NCBI GenBank assembly: GCA_947579605.1
Contig: OX388322.1
Location: 11,408,001-11,472,000 of the forward strand
Length of the DNA: 64,000 nucleotides
Source: Athripsodes cinereus
Lineage: Eukaryota > Arthropoda > Insecta > Trichoptera > Leptoceridae
Reading direction: 5' to 3'
Under the pieces are notes generated by a model, which saw only the letters and a program-made list of their open reading frames with translations, did no database searches and was not told the origin of the DNA. Made by a program: the position numbers and the translations under genes. Numbering within the stretch: position 1 is the stretch's first letter; every line of letters begins with the position of its first letter. Positions 10,500-23,000 of this stretch are shown in pieces.

Positions 10500-11140
10500 T
10501 TACTGATTAAAGGTGAGCGACGACACAATATTAAAATGAGTGACCACTACAATACATTTTGTGTGAACATATAACTACTTAGGTGACAATATTATAACAA
10601 ACAAATAAATCAAAAATTGTCAGACAATATATTTGAAAGGAGCTGCATTTTATGGTGTGTTTATGAAACCAAAAAATATTGTGAAAACAAAGGTGGTTGA
10701 CAGCCAGATGGTAGGTATTTTCGATTAGATCACAGGTTTGAACCCCGCTGCCAACTTATTCCATCTTCGCGATACAAGTGAATAGTTTAATGTGAGAATG
10801 TATTTAGGTTTATTATAACAAGCAATTCCTCTTCAGAAGAAGATTAAAAAGAGCGTATAAATACCTACTCACAATTTAAAATAAATAACATTTAAGATTT
10901 TAAGAATATTTTTTTGCCTTCATCTGTAATTTATTCAATATAGGTATTTAGTCCCTCAGTTAGAATTTTTCGTGGCTCATTTAGTTTTTTCAGGTGCTCA
11001 CTTAGTATAATGAGGGGCCATTTTTTAAGCTCGGTTATGAATTATTTGTCACTCGATATTAGTCGCCCATTTAGTTATTTGTTGCACAAATAGTATTAGA
11101 GCTATTTCAAATTTAGTTGACAATTTGTGTTTTTTGTTGC
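10500..11140 (+). repeat. Dispersed ~600-bp repeat with SINE-like core (copy 2)
   Basis: Second copy of the 4115-4665 family. It starts GGTGAGCGACGACAC, has a core with CAGGTTTGAACCCCGCTGCC (a good tRNA B box) and CGATACAAGTGAATAGTTTA, and ends with repeated CTCATTTAG/CTCACTTAG motifs and ATAGTATTAGAGC. The two copies differ by many substitutions and indels, so both are old. Confidence 0.65.
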
Positions 11141-12228
11141 CCGTTGTTTCCCTAACTAAATTGATCCCATCAGACCTTGCTTAGTATCTTTTATATTCTT
11201 TAATGCATGCATCATTCACATTTTACCTTGTTACAATTATTTTTGTCTTACAGTTCGTAATTATAATTTGATATGGATAAAGTACCTACTTATGCATATA
11301 TACATACAAATATTTTGTGTTGTTTTTTAATACACAAAATTTATCGATAGAACATAAAGATTCATAATAAATTTTCAGTATCTCTTACTGAGAAATATAC
11401 ATCAAAATAATTTAATAATATTTGTCCTCACTCCATACATATAAACAATCATAATAATCCATAGGCTTACACAGATATACAAATTGATTAAAATACTAGA
11501 ATAATAGATGTGTAATATATTCACATAAAATAATTTGTTATAATAATACTTGACTGGAGTCTAATACCTAATTATAATACCTTAAATACATAATAATCAC
11601 ATCTACATTCTTACAATACATCATTATACACATAACAATATAAATTCTACTTTTTGTTTGTTCCTGCACTGCACTTTTACATTTCTCAGTAATGTAATCA
11701 TCAATATAATTATTGTTATTCAAAGACAATTACTGTAGTAATAAAGAATGTGATGATTCCGTGACAACATACATAAGAATACAATAATATGAGCAAACAT
11801 TGCTGTTATTTGTGATATTAACAAAAAAAAAGAAACAATTAACAAATCCAAATGTATTTCAATTTGCTTGAGGTAATATCATATCAATAATTAAATAATC
11901 CAAGAGATTATTGCTGCTTAATGCTAACTAAGTACATAAATAAAGAGCCGCTATACACATACAGAACATTGCAGTATTTTCGTTGTATTATTACACTTTG
12001 TCAATAAGATTAAAAAAACATTCAAAGTCAAAAATAACATTAATTATAAGTAAATATTTCACAAAATATGACATTTTTCCATATAAATTTACATACCTAA
12101 GTAAAAAATAAATCAATTTAATTTAATATAAAAAATAATAATGGTACATAATTTATTATGTAAACAAACTGGTATGGATGAAGATTGATCCTTGTATATG
12201 TATGTATCTACATATTTCACTATAAGTC
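11141..12228 (-). other. AT-rich stretch, probably 3' UTR of the PDZ-tail gene
   Basis: Downstream of the stop codon at 12229-12231 on the minus strand. The first AATAAA on that strand is near 12157-12152, about 75 bp after the stop, and several more follow. No coding segment is seen. The extent of the UTR cannot be set without transcripts. Confidence 0.4.
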
Positions 12229-15200
12229 TCACTTTCCACTGGGGTTCCTAGAACTCTTGATGGATGTCACTGTGATATTTCCAGCTGTTACAGAATGCTT
12301 ATTGTGTGGTGATGTCCTCTTTTCGGAAGTATTCTCCTGGGTGCCTGCCTTAGGACTGGAGCTGTGTAGGACAGGTATTTTAGAAGGACTTGTCACTGGA
12401 GTCTTCTGAGGCAAATTTGTTTTGTCAGGTAATTTAATTGGAATATTACTAGGTTTTGTAGAAACTAATGGTTTTGGACTGGTTAAACTCTCTGTACTTC
12501 CTTTTTCAAAATTAGATTTTAATATTTCAATTTGTGATAGTCTTTTTTCTGAGGATGTTAACTTGTTGGGTGTAGTTGCTTGTGGTTCGTACGTTGCTGT
12601 TCTAAACTTGATATGTGTATTTCTTGGTAGGTCGAAATCACTATGTCTCTTGGATTTGTCATCAGTAGTTGGTTTATTTTGAACCCCATTTTGAGAGGAA
12701 GAGGTACTATCTGTGTAGGACTTCCTTCGTTCAAACTTTTCAGAATCTGATTTTTCTTTTTCAGAGAATTTCCTTTCATTGTTGAGGAAATCTCCCATAA
12801 AAGAAACATCAATTGCATTGAATATATGTGCATGAGTCTGTGGAGTATGTGTAAGTTTTTCCCTCTTCTCTTCAACAGCGGTTTGCTTCACTAAAATATC
12901 TGGCTTGGGTGTGCGAACCTCAATTTCAGTTATGTAGTCTGTAGTTGGAGTTTCAGTGACCGCCATTCTGCTCACAACAGTATTCTCTTCTTTATCATCG
13001 ATGTCAGTAGTTGAAGACTTGTGGAATATGTTTTCAGAAATTATAGTTGGTGTTACATTTGAATCATTGATTTTTTCAACAATACGATTAATCTCCTCTG
13101 TTGTCAATTGCTCTTCTGAGTTTTTTTCACTTTCCACATGAACTTTTCTATCGTGTTCATCCATTTTTATAATTTTCATTGGATGTGTGTTCCCATCTTC
13201 TTTAAATTTATATGATGCTTGTGTCATTTTAATCATCTTGTGTGAATCTCCAATATCACCCTTTTCTTCAACTACAACTGCAGTTTCTTTAATTGTTATG
13301 CCTGGTGTATTGTCTGGTCTATTTGCCATCATAATACCCGGGTTAGCCTTTAATTTTTCAATAAACAATTTCGCATCTTCTTCTGACATGTTCGCATTTA
13401 TTGTCATTGTTTGCGAATCTGTGTAAGCTGGATCAGATGAAAGTATTGTAAGGTTTGGATTTTGCTTTTCTATATCTGTTAAAATTTTCATATCTATATT
13501 TTGCGCTTCCATTTCTTCTAAGCGCTTGTAATCTGCTTCAGTGGGGTTTTTAATAATACCAAATGTATATTCTTCTACTTCTATGGGTGCTGCAGTAACT
13601 GTCACAACTCGTGTAACGGTTTCTTCCACATTTTGTGTAATTATTTTGTTACCCATATCATCTTCAGACACATTTACAGTTACAGTCTTTTGACTTGGTA
13701 TATCCAATGTTTTAGTATCTATCAGGTACTGAGGTTTACCAGAAACATTATTTTCAATTAAGTAAGTTTTGGTATTAGTCGAGACAATAGGTAGATTTTC
13801 AGAACTCTTAATAAGATTTTCTTTTTCTAATTCAGACATTATTTCATTGTATAATGTTTGCTGACTTTCATTATCACAAGGAGTTACTTGTGCTTCCATA
13901 GATTTGTCAAAATCTGTTTTGATTTCAATTGAATTTTTATAATTGTCTACAACAGTTTGCACCCCAGATGCATCACCTTCAATAGTAATGATTGAAGATG
14001 GCTGACTTCCATCAGTAGTGATTGTAACTACATTGTCATTAGAAGAGAAAAAGTTTCTTGCAACAGCTTTTTCTGGAACTACCGCTGGATATTGGGATTT
14101 GAAATCAAAGTTGATTTTTGAGGGTTCATTTTTAGTTGTGCTCCCAACTATGTTTATATTGCTCACATAGTCAGCTTCATGCACTGCTGGAACATCATCG
14201 CTATTTTGTTTAATTCTAAGGTTCACAATATCAGGTTGATTTAGTAATGTAAATGATGTGGCATTAGCCTTGTTGTCACCTGGTTTTTCATGAAAAATTT
14301 GATGATCAACCCCAATGTCATCTGCATGTTCATTTTTTTCTGTGTCAGTCTTTGATATATTTTGTTCAGCAGGTTTGTCAACACCAACATTTAATGTGGG
14401 ATTCTGGGCTAACAGTTTTTTCATAAGATCTGATTTAGGTCTTTCTAAACTACTGACTAATGTGTGCCTAGATACTTTGATATCATCTGGAATATTTGTA
14501 TCATAAATCATTGTTAATTTATCTTCAAGTTTTGGGGAGAATCGACTAGATGTTAATGTTGCTGTTTCTGTCTTGTATTTATTTAAATTACTCGAGTCAG
14601 AGACGTATGTTCCTATCTCAAAGTTTGGCCTGGAATCAAACTCTGGTGATTTTACCCTTGGTTGTATATCTGGTTTGACTACTGACACTTTGTGATATTC
14701 CACTGTATTACCCAGAGGATCTGATGATTGATGTATATTGTCTGATGACGTCACAGATATACCTGTATCATCTAGTCCTTCAGTTTTATTATTGACAAAT
14801 ATTTCAGTTGTCTCTTTAGCTTTTTGTGTTACGGTTTTAATTGGCACCTCTATAATTTCACCTGTTAATTGCTTATTTAATTTAGCAATCTCATCATTCA
14901 ATTTGTCTGTTTCTTCTTCTAAAGCCATAGTAACAGAAGTGTTGGCGAGAGTTAAATTAGAATTATTCAAATGTTCTTCTGAGTTACCTAATTCAGATGA
15001 TCCTGAATGACTTGAATCTTTCTTTATCAAGATAGCATCTTCCAGATTACCCCATTCTGAGGCTTTCTTTAATCTATTCCTTTGGAATGTACTGAGACCT
15101 TCCATAGAAATGTTGTTGATATTTAAACTTAATCGAGGTTCTTTCAGCTGGCAAAGTATTTGATTGACATTTTCATTAGAATTAGCTGGTAATTCATCAC

Positions 15201-17055
15201 TGTTATCGTGTCTGTAATTTCCATCAAATACTGAATTAGATTTCCTTTTCTTAGGAGTAATGTGTTTTTCATTGGCATTTAGTTTTGCATCTTCAGACGT
15301 AATGTCTAAACTTTGAGCTCTTTCTAATGTTCCTGGTGATGGTTTTCTATTATTTTTATCAACTGGTTCTAATCTGGAGAGATCTCCTAAGCTAGCAGCT
15401 TTTCTTTCATTGTCATCCAATTCTTCAGTTGGAGTTTCCAATTCATTTGTTGGTGAACTATGAATTGTAATATCACTTGAATTAAGTTCGATTGTTGTGG
15501 ATGCATTAGCGATTTTATCCAGTTCTTTATTTAAATTTGACGCAAAACTGTCTTGGCTGAGAGATATAACAGAGTGGCCATCCATATTTGAAGAGATGTT
15601 AGATTTTGAGTCATCAAAATAATTGTTAAGTGAATCCGAAGCTTCCTTCTTTTGGAATGACTTAATATCATATATTTCAATATCCTCTTGTTCGATTTGT
15701 GGTATTGGTATAGGCTTTTGAGCTGGAATATCTGGTCTCATTCTTTTAGTCACCTTTTCTACTTTTGGAGTAGACGTGTTTACTTTGTTAAGAATCATAT
15801 CATCCGATTTATTAGTCGGTGTGCTGGTTACTTTTTGAATATTAGAAATGCTGTGATCATTGAAATTATCTGTGAAATTCATATTTTTAGTATTTGTAAT
15901 ATTAATGATAGTTTCTTGTGTCATATTCATGTTATTCTCGTTGTCACTAGAAACATCATGATCATCTCTAGATTTGAGTTGCAGTGCTTCAGGCGGCGAT
16001 GGAGCCTTTCCTTTTGATTTTTTGTTGTTTTTGCTTGTTTCCTTTTCATTTTTTATCTCAAATTTTACAGGTTCCTTTTTACTTATGTCAGCACTATTTC
16101 TATCCATGGATAATTCTGAAGACGATTTTCTATTATTTCTAGCATACATTGCCGCTTCCATCATATGCTTAGGTATTTCCTGTGGTATGCCCTGGGCATC
16201 ACGTTTAATACCACTAGAATTCAAATCATCCGATCTATTGAATGACATATTTTCATATTCTGCAGATTTATCTGGGCTTGGTACATCCATTTTTATTTCT
16301 ATGTGTGCTGGACTAGTTTGAACATTATTTTGAGGTAAAGTTCTTGCATTTGGTATCGGGGCCAATGGTTTTTCTCTTCTTTTAGCAACAACTGGAGCGG
16401 CTGATTTTGTTTTAGGTGTTTCATCTGAATCTTTATTATTAGTGAAATTCTTGTCAACTTCGTCTATACTACGAATTTCTGCCACAATGTTACCATTTTC
16501 TGAGCCAATTATCCCACCATCGTACTTGGAGCTCCTATTATTAATTATTGTTCCATCATCTGGTACATTTGGTGGCAAAACTCTTATACCGAATTTCATT
16601 CCTTTCTTACCTTCCGGTTCCTTCTTTTGAGTTTCAACTTTCTCTACCTTTGCACTGTATTTATCTCCTCCATCTCTTATAATTACAACGTCTGGTGGAG
16701 TGGAAACTTGGCCAACGTTTCCAATTGTGATTTCAGTAGAATTCCTTTGTTTATTATTTCTTTCTGGTTTTAAAACATGTACATCGTGTGGTTTCATTTT
16801 CTCAAATTTGGGGCTTAATTCCATATGCTTATTCTTTGCGTTTTTTTCGTTTTCTCTTTCTAGTGTGGTCATGTGATGGGCATCCTTTTTATCTTTATGT
16901 CCATGTTGTTTCATTCTTTCCAATGAGGAAGTGTGGATTTTTTCTGAAATGATTTTCTTGATGGCGCTACTAGCTGATGTGTTTTTATGTTCCAGGGTAG
17001 AGTTTGGAGACTTTTGAGATTTTGGACTGTGATGATTTCTTGTTACTTTTTCCAG
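12229..17055 (-). CDS. Last exon of the PDZ gene: 1,608-residue low-complexity tail
   Basis: Acceptor TTTTATTTTAG ends at 17056 and the exon opens in phase 0 with LEKVTRNHHSPKSQK. It stays open to a TGA at 12231-12229 and ends SSRNPSGK. Most of it is polar and probably disordered. Proline-rich SH3-type ligands are EKPLAPIPNARTLP, KAPSPPEALQL and PDIPAQKPIPIPQ. A more ordered-looking island (FGIIKNPTEADYKRLEEMEA, followed by EDAKLFIEKLKANPGIM) lies in the second half, and EEETDKLNDEIAKLNKQL may form a short coiled coil. The first ATG inside it (16923) is not a likely start, because the upstream splice is in frame. A coding exon of 4.8 kb is unusually long. Confidence 0.9.
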   Translation of the reverse strand: MEKVTRNHHSPKSQKSPNSTLEHKNTSASSAIKKIISEKIHTSSLERMKQHGHKDKKDAHHMTTLERENEKNAKNKHMELSPKFEKMKPHDVHVLKPERNNKQRNSTEITIGNVGQVSTPPDVVIIRDGGDKYSAKVEKVETQKKEPEGKKGMKFGIRVLPPNVPDDGTIINNRSSKYDGGIIGSENGNIVAEIRSIDEVDKNFTNNKDSDETPKTKSAAPVVAKRREKPLAPIPNARTLPQNNVQTSPAHIEIKMDVPSPDKSAEYENMSFNRSDDLNSSGIKRDAQGIPQEIPKHMMEAAMYARNNRKSSSELSMDRNSADISKKEPVKFEIKNEKETSKNNKKSKGKAPSPPEALQLKSRDDHDVSSDNENNMNMTQETIINITNTKNMNFTDNFNDHSISNIQKVTSTPTNKSDDMILNKVNTSTPKVEKVTKRMRPDIPAQKPIPIPQIEQEDIEIYDIKSFQKKEASDSLNNYFDDSKSNISSNMDGHSVISLSQDSFASNLNKELDKIANASTTIELNSSDITIHSSPTNELETPTEELDDNERKAASLGDLSRLEPVDKNNRKPSPGTLERAQSLDITSEDAKLNANEKHITPKKRKSNSVFDGNYRHDNSDELPANSNENVNQILCQLKEPRLSLNINNISMEGLSTFQRNRLKKASEWGNLEDAILIKKDSSHSGSSELGNSEEHLNNSNLTLANTSVTMALEEETDKLNDEIAKLNKQLTGEIIEVPIKTVTQKAKETTEIFVNNKTEGLDDTGISVTSSDNIHQSSDPLGNTVEYHKVSVVKPDIQPRVKSPEFDSRPNFEIGTYVSDSSNLNKYKTETATLTSSRFSPKLEDKLTMIYDTNIPDDIKVSRHTLVSSLERPKSDLMKKLLAQNPTLNVGVDKPAEQNISKTDTEKNEHADDIGVDHQIFHEKPGDNKANATSFTLLNQPDIVNLRIKQNSDDVPAVHEADYVSNINIVGSTTKNEPSKINFDFKSQYPAVVPEKAVARNFFSSNDNVVTITTDGSQPSSIITIEGDASGVQTVVDNYKNSIEIKTDFDKSMEAQVTPCDNESQQTLYNEIMSELEKENLIKSSENLPIVSTNTKTYLIENNVSGKPQYLIDTKTLDIPSQKTVTVNVSEDDMGNKIITQNVEETVTRVVTVTAAPIEVEEYTFGIIKNPTEADYKRLEEMEAQNIDMKILTDIEKQNPNLTILSSDPAYTDSQTMTINANMSEEDAKLFIEKLKANPGIMMANRPDNTPGITIKETAVVVEEKGDIGDSHKMIKMTQASYKFKEDGNTHPMKIIKMDEHDRKVHVESEKNSEEQLTTEEINRIVEKINDSNVTPTIISENIFHKSSTTDIDDKEENTVVSRMAVTETPTTDYITEIEVRTPKPDILVKQTAVEEKREKLTHTPQTHAHIFNAIDVSFMGDFLNNERKFSEKEKSDSEKFERRKSYTDSTSSSQNGVQNKPTTDDKSKRHSDFDLPRNTHIKFRTATYEPQATTPNKLTSSEKRLSQIEILKSNFEKGSTESLTSPKPLVSTKPSNIPIKLPDKTNLPQKTPVTSPSKIPVLHSSSPKAGTQENTSEKRTSPHNKHSVTAGNITVTSIKSSRNPSGK

Positions 17056-20000
17056 CTAAAATAAAAATATTAATTAATATTAACAGATGAGTATAATTTC
17101 AAATTTGACTTCAAGATATTTGATAAAAAAAATAACTTACATAGGAGGCATCTGCATGAGAGGCAACCCTCCTTAGTTTAGGATGAGCCAGGATATGTCT
17201 CACTTGATCTGAATCCTTACTGGGCATCGTACCATCACAACTTTCTACTTCCAGCCTCAGTTCATAAGGACTGGCATAAGATAGGATAGCTACAGCATCT
17301 TCATAAACCATGTGACGGAATGATATGGTAATACTGTTAATTCTATCACCTGAAAATATCATAATATTTATATTGGTTATACATTTGCCTGGATCATTTA
17401 AAAAAAATCTACTTTCATATGGTGTATAGCACTAAAAAGGTGTCAAATGGTCTTTAAATTATATGTGCAATACATCATTTTCAAATCTAATAACTCTCTC
17501 TGACTCCAGAGTGAAGTTTTGATAATGCCCGAATTTCGAGGTCACACATTTGTTTAAATATTATTTTTTACATAAAACTGGTGCAGAATGAAATCTTTTT
17601 ATAGAGTTGACAAAGAACTTAAGTATTATACAAGCATTTTACAGGCACAGAAAGCATAACCCACATGTTTAGTATAATTTGCAGTTAGTTCGCTAGCTAC
17701 CCCACTTAAGGGGTATGTCGCGATGGTAGGTACCTATAGTATATTTATTTATTTATTTATTTTCTCGAAGGGAACAAACAGTCAACACAACAAGTATTAC
17801 AACAATCAAAATTAAATGCAATATAGACCACAAGAGTCCCCCTATTTTACCACAGTTTAAAAAATTCAAAGCAACTAAGACAAACACACAAAACCAACAA
17901 CAAAAACAAAGAAATATAATAGTACGATAGGATAAGATAAGATAAGAGAAAAGTTAAATAGAATGATCAATCATATTATAATACAATTGATAAAATAAAA
18001 CACATCAATGAACAGTAAAACCATCAATTCAAGCAATGTATAAAATGGTGAGTATAATTTTTTTATAATAAAATAATAGTTAAAAAAATATTAATGAAAT
18101 AATAAGATTTAAAAATATAATAATATAACAATAAATAATAAATTAATAAATAATGAAATCAATAAGTCAGTAATTCAAATTAAATATAATATAATAATAA
18201 TTTAAAAAAAATACATAAAGTAAAAAATAAAATTAAATTAAAAATAATGAATATAATAATGAGATAACGGCAGATAACCAATTATATACAAGCATTTTAA
18301 TATAGTATACAAGCATTTTCCAGAATGTATTTTTTTCTCAAAATACCGATTCATTCGAGCCAATCACCAGAGCAGGGTTACTCTTGACACAATCTAAATA
18401 CGATCTTCTTGATCATACAACGCGCAAAGTGACTATAGTCAAAAATACATCTACTCTACCTCTACCGCGAGATTGGTATGCGTGTATTTTTGACTATTAT
18501 CCCTTCATGCGTAATAGGATAGTAAAATCAATATAAGATTAAGATCGTATTTAGATTGTGTAAAGCATGGGTGGCTAACCTTTTTGGCAGCCGGGCCAAA
18601 TTTCAGAATGAAATTTCCTACCGGGCCGCACAACAATATACCTACTCCTTATATGGAAAATTTGATAATTTTACTTCGCCTAAAAATTTGTACCCCCCCC
18701 TTCCGTCGTCAAATTTTCAAAATGGTATAGCAGTTTGAAATGTTTCAAAACTCCAAGAATATTTTCGAAAAATACCTCTATCAAAAAAGTAACAGGTACT
18801 TGTACCGACTATTATTAGAAAAAGTGTGCATATGCTTCGCGGGCCACACGTAGACACCCAACGGGCCGCATGTGGCCCGCGGGCCGCGGGTTGGCCACCC
18901 TTGGTGTAAAGAGTAATCTTGCTGGAGGCAGCGGACTATATCCTATCATAATCGAATTATACGTCATTTGGCACCTTTCCCAAAGAAAGCTTTAATTTTC
19001 TCCATGTATTCGTTATCCAGAATATACCTACATTTACCTACATATTACAAAAATGATAGTTTTTTTATTGTTCTGAGTTGGCAAGAATTAATTCTTATAA
19101 AAATGTACATACTACATAGGTACCTATATCTGCAGGGTTACTCTTGACAAAACTAAACAATCTAGTCTTGATCTTGATCATACGACGCACGAAGGGACTA
19201 TGGTCAAAAACAACGCGCTACCGCTAACGCGCGATCGGTTTGCGTGTATTTTTGGCCAATAGTCACTTCGTGCATCGTATGATCAAGATCAAGACTAGAT
19301 TAAGATCGTATTTAGATTGTGTCAAGAGTAGCCCTGCTGTAGTTACACATTAAGGGTTGCACCCTCCCTCACCCATGAATGTTACAGGAATGGCAGTTCC
19401 TATGTCATCCATACTCTTCAAGCAAATTCTTTCTAAGGAAGGGCTCAAGGTTCGCCTGAAGGACTCCCCCTGACAAAACCCTTCCTGAAATTAAATACAA
19501 CCGTTAATGTCCACCGACTCTCTATTTTACAATATGACTTAGAATTAGCTTACAGTTACGTATTATCTACGTACTAGTTGTTTGCTTAGTTAGCTACCTG
19601 GATGAATTCTGCCGCTCTCGGCTGCGGGTCCTCCTCTGAGAACACTGCTGACATGGATGCCATCTCTCATTCCTCCGCTGACTTCAAATCCAAGACCTGT
19701 GAAGTCTCTGGACCACAAAGGAACCATTGAACGGCCGCGTGTGTTCTGAAAAGATAAAAAATGTTTTATATGTTACTTCATCATGAATATGGAATATTCG
19801 AATCAGAACATCCTCACAGTGAAAAATCGCATTTAGGACTGGCGGCTTATTTATTTAATTTAATACAAATCAAACGAATAAGCATGCCGCCGACGCACCC
19901 GGCAGAGATCTGCAATTTCCGTGATACAGGAGAGACAATGGTCCTGGCTGGGTCATGTTCTGAGAATGCCCAATGATAGTTGACCAAAACGAGCACTGTT

Positions 20001-23000
20001 TTTCCGTCCGCAAGGGTTCCATCGACTCAGGCGTCCCTCTTTCATAATACACCATTCCTATGACAACGACATCAGAGAGCAGGGAATGTCGTGAGAAGAT
20101 GTGACGCAATTGGCACAAAGTAGCTCTAATGGAGGAGGCTGGTTTCTGCCCTGTGCTCCCGAGAGGAGCGTTGAGAGCGATGATGATGATGACTTGTGTA
20201 TAATAATAACTTTTGAATTTTTTCCTATGCCACCTCTAAATTCTTAGGATATGATATTTTAAAGAATAAAAAACAATTGTCAAGTTAAAATATTGTAGGT
20301 AAATGTGAGAGTTGTCAGGAAGGTAATAGGTACTGTTACGTAGGTAATGTAATAAATAAGTGACATATTAATATGTTTATTGTATGAATGATAATATGGT
20401 ACTGACTGCGACAATATGCAGACAACCAGAGAGCAAGTAAGTTATAATTATTTATGCATACAGCACTTAGTATTAATTCTTAGTCGAATGTGAAGGAGTG
20501 GTACTAGACAATGACAATCACCTTAGATGAAATTATATATAGTGGAAGAAAAAAATTATACCTATTTAAATTTCATTATGGAACCTAAACACCGACACAG
20601 TAAATACATAAGTACATAACCTTAGATACATATTAAATATTAATATATTCATACATACCTATATATCTACTAGGTGCAATCTGAGGTATTGTATATTTAA
20701 TTAGGAACCTACTCAAATGTGGATTATTTACATAAACAAAAACATTCTATGTACCTATACCTTGACGCTGTATCCTAGGCGTTTGTTGGGAGATAATAAT
20801 AAATATCCTGTACACTGAGAAAAATACTAACGAAATTTCACAGCGAATCATTGGTACGTATTATCAGATTAGGACCAGAGATTGTACGAACGATTCATTA
20901 GTACGAATCTATAAAATTAACTTTTCGCAAACAAATCGTTGGTAAATTTACCAATTTTGATTCGCTGTGAAATTTCGTTAGTATTTTTCTCAGTGTATCT
21001 AGGTATGTAGTATTAAGATTTGTTTTAAACGTCGCGTCGATCTACATACAAATATGTATCTACCTATGTATTCGTAACATTTTTCTATAACAGACTAGTG
21101 TATTAGTGGACGAGTGTTTAAAGAAAGTTGTTTATGATTTACCTGATAAACGCGAAACTTTATTGCACTCGTAGAATATGAACCAAAATATTTGACTCAC
21201 ACATTCTGATCAAAGAAATCGTAGGTACCTAGTACCTACTTACTGCATTTTTTATTCGGAAAATAGGTTCTTGAAAAGGTTGAATCTCACAACGGGCTAT
21301 CTACTTCTATGAGAAATCACTTAAAAATGCGAATAAGTTTGAATGCCGTATTTTATTTTGCGATTTGAAGTTATTTGGTAAAATAAAATGCAATTATTTA
21401 TCAATAATATTATGATTTAAAGGGTTATGATTATTAGAACAGAATTTATAGACAAAATATCGTTGAGTTGCATATTCAATTGGTTTGCCCACAGTAACGT
21501 GCGTTCATGGCATAATCAGGTATAACACATACAGATATTTTTTTACATACAGATATCTTTGTATTTATTATATTAAATTAATATATAAGAGGTGGTGCAT
21601 TGTTATTGGCGAGCTGAAAAGCCAACGGAACATTATAGACTGTTGAGACGCGATGCTGATAAAGTAAGCAGCCAGTCACTTTTTTTTAAATTTAGTTTTG
21701 TACACACCCTTTGGATTTCAAATGTACACAACAATCTCACCATGTAATAAATTTCATTTTTTAAAGTAAAGAAGAGAAACTAGTCCGTTGATAGTCCATA
21801 TACTTTTAGCTCGTTGACTCGTTAAACGATTTACTGATAAAAACCGCCGAGAAGAGTCGGTTGTTACAGATTTAATATCGAATCTCCTCTGTGCGAAGTT
21901 TAATTCATATTCAGTAACCTTCAAATGAAAGATTTAACATATTTAATGTAAATATTAGTAATGCATGTTCATTCTAATACTAGTAGGTGCAATAAACTGT
22001 ATATTTATGTACATTCAAAAGTATGTATGTATATAAGTAGTAGACATAAACATACGTATGTATCGCCTATACTTGTAGGCATCTTCAGGGAAACTTCAGT
22101 TTCCCTGAAGATGCCTACAAGTATAGTCGTACGTATGTATATAAGTAGTAGACATAAACATACGTATGTATCGCCTATACTTGTAGGCATCTTCAGGGAA
22201 ACTTCAGTTTCCCTGAAGATGCCTACAAGTATAGTCGTACGTATGTATATAAGTAGTAGACATAAACATACGTATGTATCGCCTATACTTGTAGGCATCT
22301 TCAGGGAAACTTCAGTTTCCCTGAAGATGCCTACAAGTATAGTCGTACGTATGTATATAAGTAGTAGACATAAACATACGTATGTATCGCCTATACTTGT
22401 AGGCATCTTCAGGGAAACTTCAGTTTCCCTGAAGATGCCTACAAGTATAGTCGTACGTATGTATATAAGTAGTAGACATAAACATACGTATGTATCGCCT
22501 ATACTTGTAGGCATCTTCAGGGAAACTTCAGTTTCCCTGAAGATGCCTACAAGTATAGTCGTACGTATGTATATAAGTAGTAGACATAAACAGTACGCGT
22601 GCTTCGAACCATCGTTTAACATTTTGATTAGACTTTGTTGTATCAATTTAATTTCTATGTGATATCAATCATTCATCGAAATTACCTGCAGACTTTATAC
22701 GTACTTACGAGTTGGTAGTAATCTATTTTATTCTTGACTAAAACCGAATATTGAACGAACGAAAAAGAACACCATGCAATAAATATTCAAGATGATTTTA
22801 ATTCGATAAAGTAAAGAATGTTAAATAATATGTAACGATAGACTATTTTTATGAATACTTGAGCTCCTTCCAAAAATTGTATGTAGAAAAGAGGGGCAAT
22901 CTCATTATTTTCCGAAACATCAGAGGTTACAAAATAATGAGCAAACAACAAATAAAAAAGTAAGTCAAATAAAAATTATTTCACCTCAAGGTATGTGTCA

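Noticed and set aside
10322..10528. Short minus-strand frame with hydrophobic residues
   Set aside because: AT-rich sequence gives Ile/Phe/Tyr-rich frames by chance; part of it overlaps the dispersed repeat.
12185..16630. Several plus-strand frames of 60-115 residues opposite the large PDZ-gene exon
   Set aside because: They are antisense shadows of a long AT-rich coding exon and show no domain or splice logic.
22023..22600. CRISPR-like look of evenly spaced repeats (also 8650-8984 and 51511-52150)
   Set aside because: The units abut with no unique spacers and the DNA is from an animal nucleus; these are minisatellites or a palindrome array.
21961..22662. Long open frames on both strands (233 and 213 residues) with 36-residue repeats
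   Set aside because: They arise because the 108-bp palindromic unit is a multiple of three and has no stops in these frames; the peptide is the same palindrome read both ways.
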